Below are positions 7,791-15,401 of a DNA stretch of 17,253 bases, piece by piece. The notes beneath the pieces were generated by a model. It was not told the DNA's origin, ran no database searches, and saw only the letters and a program-made list of their open reading frames with translations. The stretch is from contig JALSQC010000059.1 of assembly GCA_026985625.1 (NCBI GenBank), forward strand, positions 1 through 17,253, given 5' to 3'. Source of the DNA: Bacteroidales bacterium. Its GTDB lineage: Bacteria; Bacteroidota; Bacteroidia; Bacteroidales; JAFGXI01. The number at the start of each line of letters is the position of its first letter. The first letter of the stretch is position 1. A program made the position numbers and the translations under genes.

Positions 7791-8592
7791 TATTATAAGT
7801 ATTTTAATGCCCGTATATAATGGCGAAAGATTTATAGAGTTAGCCATTAAATCTGTTTTAAATCAAACATATAAAAATTTTGAGTTTTTAATTTACAACG
7901 ACGGTTCTACCGATAATTCATTAAATATTATAAAATCGTTTAACGATGATAGAATTACAGTTTTTAATTCGGAAAAAAACAGAGGAATAGTTTACGGATT
8001 AAATTATCTGTTAAAAAAATCTAATGGAGATATTATTGCAAGAATCGATTCTGACGATGTTTGGGTTCAAAACAAATTAGAGAAACAAATTAATGTTTTA
8101 AACAATTTTGGACATAATTGTTTAATAGCTTGCTTTGCAAATCTTATCGACGACGAAGGAAAAGTTTTTGACACAAAATTTAAACAATATTATGTAGAGA
8201 AGGATATTAAAAAATATCTGCCAAATTCTAATTTTATTATACATTCGTCGGTAGTAATACCAAAAAATATTTTTGAAAAAGTTGGCATTTATAGGGATAA
8301 ATACTTACATACCGAGGATTACGATTTATGGTTAAGAATAATGTATGCCAATATAAAAATAATAATATTACCGGAAGTTTTACTTAATTACAGAGTGTCT
8401 CGTTATAGTGTAAATTTTAGGTTTCGAAAAGTTCAAAGCAAAAATGTTATTCGTCTTAAATTTAATTACTGGCGAAAATATGGTTTTAAGTTTTTTTATA
8501 TTAGTGAGTTATTTTTAAATTTTTATTATTGGTTTTTTCCTTATTGGATATTACGATTAAAACGAAAAATATTTAATACCAATCTATTTTAA
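7783..8592 (+). CDS. Glycosyltransferase family 2 (GT-A fold)
   Basis: A 269-residue inverting glycosyltransferase. The N-terminal strand ISILMPVYNGE (5-15), YNDGSTDNS (38-46) and the metal-binding ARIDSDD (86-92) define the nucleotide-sugar site. TEDYDLW (177-183) carries the acidic residues usually acting as catalytic base. The C-terminal 50 residues are aromatic and basic (FYYWFFPYWILRLKRK) and may lie against the membrane. The ATG at 7783 sits inside the end of the GT4 gene (8-nt overlap), so the two are one transcription unit. The 3' end overlaps the convergent sulfotransferase gene by 20 nt. It probably adds one sugar to the same glycan as the GT4; the exact sugar is unknown. Confidence 0.93.
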   Translation: MNNIISILMPVYNGERFIELAIKSVLNQTYKNFEFLIYNDGSTDNSLNIIKSFNDDRITVFNSEKNRGIVYGLNYLLKKSNGDIIARIDSDDVWVQNKLEKQINVLNNFGHNCLIACFANLIDDEGKVFDTKFKQYYVEKDIKKYLPNSNFIIHSSVVIPKNIFEKVGIYRDKYLHTEDYDLWLRIMYANIKIIILPEVLLNYRVSRYSVNFRFRKVQSKNVIRLKFNYWRKYGFKFFYISELFLNFYYWFFPYWILRLKRKIFNTNLF

Positions 8593-9475
8593 AAAATATT
8601 CTAAATTTAAAATAAATTTTTTGAAACAATATGTTAGCCGTCTGTTTTTTATGCGAAGAAACAAGCTTGTAACCAAAATTTAACATATAATTATTACATT
8701 CATTTTCAATTAAAATAATTTCTGTATCTGTTAAACCCTCTTTCCATTTTTCTCGAGAATTTTGTTTTTGTTTCTTTGTTATATCTTTATGCAAGCGTTT
8801 ATATCCTGTAGATAAAAAATCAAAATAAGTATTTTTATTTTCTTTTTTCTCTGATAATAAAATATCTAATTTTGAGAATATTTTTTTTAAACTTGTTTCG
8901 GTATTTTTAATAAAGTCCTCGTATAAAATATGAATTGATTTTTTGCACGATGAGTGTTCTATAAAAAATTGCCAATAATATGCAGTAATAAGTGGATTAA
9001 TATTAAATGGTTTATTTTTGTAAGGGTCAATAGATATTTTTTGCGAATAAAAAATAGCTCTTGGGTCGCGAAAAAGGCAAATTAAATTAAATGTAACTTG
9101 GGGTAATATTTTTTTTAAATCATTAATTTTAACAAAAGCGTCTCTTTTTTTAAAAAAGAAATATTTAGCATTTTTTTTATTCTTTTGCTGAAAAGTTTTT
9201 AAAATCGAAAAAAAAACTTGTTTTTTATCGGGTTGTTCCGATATTTTATTAATATCGTCTTCAGAAAATTGCCATTGTTTTAATTTGATATCAGTTTTTA
9301 ATAATTGTGAAATTTTTGTAGCAATATTCTTTTTAGTAATTTTATCATTAAGTAAAAAATAATCAATTAAAGCATCACCCTCCGGAAAAACAATAATTTC
9401 TTCGTATTCACTTAATTTTTGAGATAAAAACGAAGATCCCGAACGGTTAATGTATGATAAAAATATAAGTTTCAT
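8573..9475 (-). CDS. Sulfotransferase, divergent member of the cluster
   Basis: A 300-residue PAPS-dependent sulfotransferase. The 5'-phosphosulfate-binding loop is NRSGSSFLSQKL (10-21). The 3'-phosphate site is LFRDPRAIFYSQK (134-146), with R136 and S144 eight residues apart as in the family. The C-terminal WKEGLTDTEI and the YMLNFGY segment are typical of bacterial sulfotransferases. It differs clearly from the three genes upstream (RSGSS loop instead of YPKTGTTW) and so probably has another acceptor. Its ATG abuts the upstream stop directly (TAA followed by ATG), so it is the last gene of a four-gene minus-strand operon. The 3' end overlaps the GT2 gene by 20 nt. No PAPS-making genes are in the window. 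The sulfated substrate is unknown; a surface glycan is inferred from the glycosyltransferase neighbours. Confidence 0.85.
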   Translation of the reverse strand: MKLIFLSYINRSGSSFLSQKLSEYEEIIVFPEGDALIDYFLLNDKITKKNIATKISQLLKTDIKLKQWQFSEDDINKISEQPDKKQVFFSILKTFQQKNKKNAKYFFFKKRDAFVKINDLKKILPQVTFNLICLFRDPRAIFYSQKISIDPYKNKPFNINPLITAYYWQFFIEHSSCKKSIHILYEDFIKNTETSLKKIFSKLDILLSEKKENKNTYFDFLSTGYKRLHKDITKKQKQNSREKWKEGLTDTEIILIENECNNYMLNFGYKLVSSHKKQTANILFQKIYFKFRIFFKIDWY

Positions 9476-10339
9476 TTACATTGGATAATCGTATTTTTTT
9501 AAATCAAGGTTAAATTCTTTTGCTAATTTTTTATTGTCGTCAATAAAATAATCGTATAGCCTATTAAATATAAATTTATTGATATTTTTTTGTAAATTAA
9601 ATGGTTTTCCAATATTTAATTTAGAATATATTTTATGAGAAATTTGGTGTAAATATGGTATATCAATATAGTTTACTTCATCAGGTCTATTAAAATCTAT
9701 TTGTGTTTTTGAGAATTTATTAGTAAACCTTGCTGTTTTTAACATAATCGAGGTATAACTTTTATTTACTTTTTTGTTTAGTATATTTTGCTTTATATCT
9801 AAATTAAATTTAGATATAAAATCTTTAATAAATTCATTGTAATTTGTTTTAAAATCTTCGTAAAGAAAAATATTTAGTTTGTTTTTACCAAAAGTATCAA
9901 TGTATTGTTTTAAGTAATTATAATAATTCCATCGTTTTATTTTGTTACTTATAAAAAAAAATAAAATTAATTCTGTAGGAGTCATTGTCCCCCCTGAATG
10001 TATATATTGCGAATATGACGATTCGATTATATTAATTTGGTTTCTTATAAAAACAACAATTTCAGCATTTGGAAAAGCTTTATACAATCTTTCAATTTTT
10101 TGTTTATTTAGTAAATTTTTATTATTAACACCAAGTATTTTCTCTTCGCAAATTATGTAATTATTATTTTTTGTTTTTTCATAAGCATAATTAAAAAAAA
10201 TATCTTCCGGCAGTAAAAGCTTTTCTTTAAATTCTTTACGATTAAAATAAGTATAATTTGATACATTAGGATAAAACATTTTTTGAAACCATGTTGTTCC
10301 TGTTTTTGGATAACCAATATGTAAAATAATTTTTTGCAA
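9476..10339 (-). CDS. Sulfotransferase, tandem paralogue 3
   Basis: A 287-residue sulfotransferase. The N-terminus ILHIGYPKTGTTWFQK (5-20) is a textbook 5'-phosphosulfate loop with K12. VVFIRNQINIIESSYSQYI (95-113) is the 3'-phosphate site, with R99 and S107 eight apart. The C-terminus ends in LDLKKYDYPM, matching the closing K-Y-x-Y-P-hydrophobic motif of its two upstream neighbours. It lies 1 nt after the preceding gene and directly before the last one, so it is operonic. Soluble, cytoplasmic PAPS-dependent transfer to a sugar hydroxyl is the likely role; the acceptor is not known. Extremely AT-rich with long Lys/Asn/Ile runs. Confidence 0.9.
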   Translation of the reverse strand: MQKIILHIGYPKTGTTWFQKMFYPNVSNYTYFNRKEFKEKLLLPEDIFFNYAYEKTKNNNYIICEEKILGVNNKNLLNKQKIERLYKAFPNAEIVVFIRNQINIIESSYSQYIHSGGTMTPTELILFFFISNKIKRWNYYNYLKQYIDTFGKNKLNIFLYEDFKTNYNEFIKDFISKFNLDIKQNILNKKVNKSYTSIMLKTARFTNKFSKTQIDFNRPDEVNYIDIPYLHQISHKIYSKLNIGKPFNLQKNINKFIFNRLYDYFIDDNKKLAKEFNLDLKKYDYPM

Positions 10340-10340
10340 T

Positions 10341-11213
10341 TTATAAAGGGTATTTATATTTATTTAAACATGTTAAATTAAATTCCGAAATCAATTTTTG
10401 GTTTGATTCGCTAAAAAAATTTATTATTCTCAAATAATTTTTTCTTGTTATATTTTTTTCTAATTTAATATTATTTTTTGACAAAATTTTATTTAAATTA
10501 AAAAATATCTTACGTGTAATATAAAACAAATAAGGAATATTTATTAAAATCTTTTCTTCATCAGGTTCAAAAAAATTCTTTTCTCGAGTAAATTGGTTAA
10601 AAAACCGTAAATATTTAATTATATTATTGTTTAATGAATAATTTTTTATATTAAAATTAATTGCATTAAAATCAATATCAAAGTTAAATGTAGATATGTA
10701 ATTTTTTAAAAATAGTTTGTTGTTAGCTTTAAAATCTTCATAAAAATATATTTTTACATTATTTCTGCCAAAAAGATTTGTATATAAAGTTATTTGCTCA
10801 AAATAATTCCATTGATTAATTTTATTAGTATCAAACAAATGTTCAATCATTTTATTAAAAGACTTTGTTCCTCCATTTTGCACATAAAAAGAATATTTTG
10901 ACTCTAATATTTTAATTTGATTTCTAATGAATATAATAATTGTTGCACCAGGGAAGTTTTGTTTTATTTTTTTTGCTTTACTTTTTATATCCAAAGTATT
11001 TTTTTTTATATTCATTATTTCTTCATCACAAAAAATTAAATTATTGTTCTGGTTTATTTCTTTAAAATTAAATTTTGTTTCCTTGTTTTGAATAAATTCT
11101 CTAAAGTTTTTTGCATTAATAAAATTGTAATTTAGAATATTTGGATAAAAAGATTCTTGAAACCAAGTTGATGCAGTTCTAGGGTAGGCGGCGTGTATTA
11201 TTACTTTATTCAT
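10341..11213 (-). CDS. Sulfotransferase, tandem paralogue 2 (PRTAST loop)
   Basis: A 290-residue protein plainly homologous along its whole length to the genes on either side. The phosphosulfate loop is IIHAAYPRTASTWFQE (5-20): the usual PKTGT is PRTAS, so the loop lysine is arginine (R12) and the glycine alanine. The 3'-phosphate site IIIFIRNQIKILESKYSFY (92-110) keeps R97 and S105. It ends in NKYKYPL. Its ATG lies within the 3' end of the upstream gene (4-nt overlap). Probably an active sulfotransferase with shifted specificity, but the loop change leaves reduced activity possible. Confidence 0.85.
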   Translation of the reverse strand: MNKVIIHAAYPRTASTWFQESFYPNILNYNFINAKNFREFIQNKETKFNFKEINQNNNLIFCDEEIMNIKKNTLDIKSKAKKIKQNFPGATIIIFIRNQIKILESKYSFYVQNGGTKSFNKMIEHLFDTNKINQWNYFEQITLYTNLFGRNNVKIYFYEDFKANNKLFLKNYISTFNFDIDFNAINFNIKNYSLNNNIIKYLRFFNQFTREKNFFEPDEEKILINIPYLFYITRKIFFNLNKILSKNNIKLEKNITRKNYLRIINFFSESNQKLISEFNLTCLNKYKYPL

Positions 11214-12121
11214 ACCGGATAATTATATTTTTTAATTTTATTAAGATGATATTCGTCTATTAATTTTTGATTTGAATTAGCATATTTTTCTTTTATAAAC
11301 CCAATCACTTCTTTATTTAACAATATGTCTGTTGATATATATTTACCAAACAACTTATTTTTGTTTAAAGAATTTATTATTTTATCAGAAAGTTTATAAC
11401 AATATGGAATGTTTAAAAGATAATATTTATATACAATCTGCCTATTTGTAAACAAATTACATGTCTTTTTAAAATAAAATAAACCTGTCCGGTATCTGTT
11501 ATTAATATGTTTAATATCTAATTTTGATATATTAACATCAAAATTATATTTATTCAGAAACGATTCTAAAAAATTAATATTATCCTCTTTTAAATCTTCA
11601 TACAAATATACATCAACATAATCAAACAAAGATTTGTAATATTTTATTAAATTATAATAATTATAAAATTCAAAAGAAAATAAACCAAGTTTTTGAATTA
11701 CAAAATATCTTGGATTATGTAAAAATCTATTTATGTTATATGTTCCCCCATAACTTATATAATGAAAGTATGCCGATGCAATGGCATCAAATTGGTTCCT
11801 TATAAAAATAACAATTTTAGCATCAGGAAAAGTTTGTTTTAACCGCTCGGCAACAACCTTTGTTACAAAACCATTATATCCGCCGGTAAGCATTCCCCCA
11901 AGTATCCGTTCATCACTAATAATAACATTTTTTTTATACTTGTTTTTTATATGGTTAACAAAATTTTTTGGCTTGTAATTTATTCCATAGGGAGTAATTA
12001 AAAACTTACCAACATCTTTTCTGTCAATAATCTCAAAATTTAATATTTTTGTAAAGAATTTTTTTTGAAACCAAGTCGTCGCAGTTTTAGGATAACCAAT
12101 ATGAATAATTGTTTGATTCAT
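11210..12121 (-). CDS. Sulfotransferase, tandem paralogue 1, first gene of operon
   Basis: From the ATG at 12119-12121 this is a 303-residue sulfotransferase. An in-frame ATG five codons earlier (12134-12136) gives 308 residues. I prefer the shorter form: MNQTIIHIGYPKTATTWFQK then lines up with the starts of both downstream paralogues, and the longer start would lie inside a -7 promoter box. The phosphosulfate loop is YPKTATTW (10-17, K12). The 3'-phosphate site is VIFIRNQFDAIASAYFHYI (104-122), with R108 and S116. The end is KKYNYPV. Compared with its paralogues it has an extra glycine-rich piece (LGGMLTGGYNG, 74-84). It overlaps the next gene by 4 nt and leads a four-gene sulfotransferase operon. 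Substrate unknown; a surface glycan is inferred. Confidence 0.9.
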   Translation of the reverse strand: MNQTIIHIGYPKTATTWFQKKFFTKILNFEIIDRKDVGKFLITPYGINYKPKNFVNHIKNKYKKNVIISDERILGGMLTGGYNGFVTKVVAERLKQTFPDAKIVIFIRNQFDAIASAYFHYISYGGTYNINRFLHNPRYFVIQKLGLFSFEFYNYYNLIKYYKSLFDYVDVYLYEDLKEDNINFLESFLNKYNFDVNISKLDIKHINNRYRTGLFYFKKTCNLFTNRQIVYKYYLLNIPYCYKLSDKIINSLNKNKLFGKYISTDILLNKEVIGFIKEKYANSNQKLIDEYHLNKIKKYNYPV

Positions 12122-12133
12122 AAAATTTATAAA

Positions 12134-12141
12134 CAAAAATA
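12134..12141 (-). promoter_or_regulatory. Possible -7 box of the sulfotransferase operon
   Basis: On the minus strand TATTTTTG fits TAnnTTTG and lies 12 nt above the preferred ATG (12121), implying a very short leader. The only nearby TTG is 14 nt upstream, closer than usual for a -33 element, so this is tentative. Confidence 0.4.
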
Positions 12142-12286
12142 AGAAATTGTTAAGCCAATTTTATAATTTATAAAATTATTTTTTAATCATTAAGAAATTA
12201 AAATAATTTATTTGTTACTAATAAAGCATCTGATTAAACAGTTAACATTTAAAAAAAACAAAATAAACAATTAATTTACAAAAGTG

Positions 12287-12318
12287 TTGTATATTTGTTA
12301 AAAATTTTTATACATTTG
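12287..12318 (+). promoter_or_regulatory. Tandem -7 boxes before the type-B T9SS gene
   Basis: Two TAnnTTTG boxes, TATATTTG (12290-12297) and TACATTTG (12311-12318), lie 21 nt apart, each followed by TTAAAAA. For the second, a TTG (12287-12289) is 21 nt upstream, an acceptable -33 element. The ATG is 16 nt after the second box. Either or both may start transcription of the surface protein/porP operon. Confidence 0.55.
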
Positions 12319-12334
12319 TTAAAAAAATAAAAAA

Positions 12335-15300
12335 ATGAGAACAATAACAATTATTTTACTTTTATTATTAGCACAATCAACAGTATTTGCTCAAAATTGG
12401 TTGTGGGGAGAGAGTATTTCAGGTAATGATTTATTAGAAACCGAAGGTGTTGGAGTTGATTCTTCAAACAACATTTACATATTAAACGAATTAAACGGGA
12501 CATCAACTGTACAAGGAAATACTATTACTTCGGCAGGAGGTAAAGATATCCAATTATCAAAATTTGATATTAATGGAAATTTACAATGGACGCGAGGTAT
12601 TGGAGGAACAAATACCGATGACCCAAAAAATTTATTTACAGATGTAAACGGTAATTCTTATATAACAGGAAGTTTTAATGGAACTTCAAATTTTTCTACA
12701 ATAACCATTAATGCTCAAAATAATAAAGATGCCTTTTTGGCAAAGTACGATGCTAATGGTAATATTGTATGGGCAAAAGATATTGCATGGGGAGAAAATG
12801 TTCAGAAAGGAACATGTGTAAATGTAAGTAACTCAGGTTATATTACTATGGGAGGCTTTTTTAAAGACACCATTATTTTTGGTGATACTGTAGGTGCTGC
12901 TAATTCCGATACACTTATTTATAAAAAAAATAAAAAGAATAGCTTTATTGCAAAATTTAATAATAACGGAAATTATATTTTTTCCAAGCAAATATATACT
13001 AACAACGCATCAATGTTACTTAATGCTTTATCGTTATATAATGGAGACAATTTTTATTTAGGAGGATATTTTACTGATTCTCTTTTTATTGATAATGATA
13101 CACTCGTTGCCGATAATCATAGTTCAGATATTGCTATAATTAATTTTGATGCCTTTGGAAATGTTATATGGGCAAAACGATTTGGAGATGATAATGTTGA
13201 AAAAATATTTGGTATTGAGTCTGATGAAAGCAACAATATTTATATTACAGGAGCTTTCCAAGATTCTTTAATTATTGGAAATGATACATTATATGGAACT
13301 AATGCAACTGCTTATGATTTATTTGTTGCAAAATTAGATCCAAATGGTAACGAACTTTGGGCAACTGCAAAAGGAAGCAGTTATAATGATTATGGTTGGA
13401 GTGTAACATATAGAAATAGTAAATTACAAGTATCCGGCTCTTTTTCGGATACTATTATTTGGGATAATGATACAATTACAACATCTTCATTAGGAGATGT
13501 AGATGCTTTTTTTGCAACATTAGATGTAAATAACGGAAATCTTTTAAACATTGTTAAAGTTCAGCCAGGTGGTTCGTTAGTTGCAAATGAAGAACCAAGA
13601 GATATCGTAGTAGATAACTATGGAAATACTTATATGGCCGGTCGTTATGCATCAGATTATTTATATTTTGGAAATGATACTTTAACTAATGCCAATCCTG
13701 GACAATATGATGTATTCGTAGCTAAATACGGCTGTCAAGAAGTTGCTATAAATTTTGCATCAACTGCAATAACTTGTGCAGGATATAATGATGGCACAAT
13801 AACAGCTGTTCCTTCTATTAACAATACCTATACTTATTTATGGAATAATAACGATACAACTCAAAACATAGACACTCTTACAGAAGGCGTTTACACCGTA
13901 ACAATTACAAACAGCTTTGGCTGTGAATACATCGATTCTACATTACTAACTCACATTCCTACTTTAGAAACAAATATGAGTTCAGATACCATTACAATAA
14001 ACTGTGTTGACGGACAAGATGGTCAAGCAATTGTAACTCCTATTTTTGGAGTTGTTGATTCAGGATTTTCTTATTTATGGGATAATGGTATTACCGACTC
14101 ACTTGTAGCTACATTAGATACAGGATTACATTATGTAACCGTAACCGATTATTGCGGATCAAAAACCGATTCTGTATTTGTAACTCATAAACCTACATTA
14201 ACAGCAAATTTAGCTGCTCATATAACAACAGTACCATGCGAAGATAGTCAAATTGGCGAAGCTTTTGTTGATTATCAAAACGGAGTATATCCATATCATT
14301 TTGTTTGGTCTAACGGCGATACAACGCAATCAGTACACGATTTAAATGTAGGAAAACACTATGTTACAATTACAGATTATTGTAACGTGCCATTAACAGA
14401 CTCAATAACCGTTTATCATTTACCAAAAATGTTTAGTGATGTTGCCGAAGCAAAACCTGCATCGTGCACAGACACAGCCGACGGAACAGCAATAATACTT
14501 GCCCATAGCGGAGTTCCTCCATATACATATCAATGGGATACATCAGCAACAGGAATCGATTCTTTAGGAATAAATTTAAAATCAGGATGGCATTATATTA
14601 CTATAAGCGATGCTTGTGGAAGCGTTGCCGACTCTGTAGAAATAAAAATAAAACCACAATTACAAGTTTCGTATCTTTTAGACAAAATAAAATGTTATAA
14701 CGACTCAAATGCAAGCATTACAGTAATTACACAAGATGGCGTTTCTCCAGTAACCATAAAATGGTCTGATACTACCGAAACAAGTTATATATTAGACTCT
14801 TTAAAATCAGGAACATATTATTATACCGTATCTGATTATTGTGGTAGTATTTCTGATACCATAACAATAACACAACCAAAATTATTGACAGATACCGTTG
14901 TTGTTACTAACGAATCGGAAACAGGCAAATCCGATGGGGTTGTTAATTTAACAGTAATAGGCGGAACTTCTCCATACAGTTATTATTGGTCAAATGGTGG
15001 AGTTGCAGAAGACTTGGTTTATGTTGCCGCAGATACATTTTATGTTACAATTACCGACGCAAACAATTGTTATACAGCCGATACAGCTATAGTTTTAATA
15101 GATAAAAAAACTATTACAATAGTTAACGCTTTTTCTCCAAATAACGATGGAGTTAACGATGTGTGGAATATTAAAAATATAGATGCTTTTCCAAATTGTA
15201 GTGTAAACGTTTATAACCAATGGGGAACAATTGTTTTTGAATCTACAGGATACAAAAAACCTTGGGACGGTACTAAAAACGGCAAAATGTTACCATCAGA

Positions 15301-15376
15301 TACATACTATTACATTATAGACTTAAAAGATGGAACAACTAAACCTTATACCGGTTCGGTAACAATTGTAAAATAA
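12335..15376 (+). CDS. Secreted beta-propeller/SprB-repeat protein, T9SS type B (gliding-type) sorting domain
   Basis: A 1013-residue cell-surface protein. Residues 1-20 are a signal peptide (MRTITIILLLLLAQSTVFAQ). Residues about 21-466 form seven SBBP-like blades (strands near 74, 134, 204, 268, 330, 392, 461), closing with AKYGC as in the 3880-6381 paralogue. Six SprB-like Ig-type repeats follow (about 474-540, 545-618, 622-696, 701-774, 776-847, 850-922), each with a C near the start and YxxTVTD-x-C-G/N-type ends. Residues 927-1013 are the type-B, gliding-motility-associated sorting domain (NAFSPNNDGVNDVW, then VYNQWGTIVFES, then PWDGT). Type-B cargo is typically exported by T9SS with a PorP/SprF partner, and that gene follows after 25 nt. 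Likely an adhesin or motility-linked filament protein; the ligand is unknown. GC content is higher than in the neighbouring glycan genes. Confidence 0.93.
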   Translation: MRTITIILLLLLAQSTVFAQNWLWGESISGNDLLETEGVGVDSSNNIYILNELNGTSTVQGNTITSAGGKDIQLSKFDINGNLQWTRGIGGTNTDDPKNLFTDVNGNSYITGSFNGTSNFSTITINAQNNKDAFLAKYDANGNIVWAKDIAWGENVQKGTCVNVSNSGYITMGGFFKDTIIFGDTVGAANSDTLIYKKNKKNSFIAKFNNNGNYIFSKQIYTNNASMLLNALSLYNGDNFYLGGYFTDSLFIDNDTLVADNHSSDIAIINFDAFGNVIWAKRFGDDNVEKIFGIESDESNNIYITGAFQDSLIIGNDTLYGTNATAYDLFVAKLDPNGNELWATAKGSSYNDYGWSVTYRNSKLQVSGSFSDTIIWDNDTITTSSLGDVDAFFATLDVNNGNLLNIVKVQPGGSLVANEEPRDIVVDNYGNTYMAGRYASDYLYFGNDTLTNANPGQYDVFVAKYGCQEVAINFASTAITCAGYNDGTITAVPSINNTYTYLWNNNDTTQNIDTLTEGVYTVTITNSFGCEYIDSTLLTHIPTLETNMSSDTITINCVDGQDGQAIVTPIFGVVDSGFSYLWDNGITDSLVATLDTGLHYVTVTDYCGSKTDSVFVTHKPTLTANLAAHITTVPCEDSQIGEAFVDYQNGVYPYHFVWSNGDTTQSVHDLNVGKHYVTITDYCNVPLTDSITVYHLPKMFSDVAEAKPASCTDTADGTAIILAHSGVPPYTYQWDTSATGIDSLGINLKSGWHYITISDACGSVADSVEIKIKPQLQVSYLLDKIKCYNDSNASITVITQDGVSPVTIKWSDTTETSYILDSLKSGTYYYTVSDYCGSISDTITITQPKLLTDTVVVTNESETGKSDGVVNLTVIGGTSPYSYYWSNGGVAEDLVYVAADTFYVTITDANNCYTADTAIVLIDKKTITIVNAFSPNNDGVNDVWNIKNIDAFPNCSVNVYNQWGTIVFESTGYKKPWDGTKNGKMLPSDTYYYIIDLKDGTTKPYTGSVTIVK

Positions 15377-15401
15377 TTATAAAAGTTAAAATCAAATAAT
15401 T

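Noticed and set aside
9942..10160. Short plus-strand frame inside a sulfotransferase gene
   Set aside because: Antisense shadow of the conserved 3'-phosphate-binding region; no start signal or family match. The same holds for the frame at 11781-11978.
3880..15376. Composite transposon bounded by inverted copies
   Set aside because: The inverted copies are protein-coding paralogues with considerable divergence. There is no transposase, terminal inverted repeat or target duplication.
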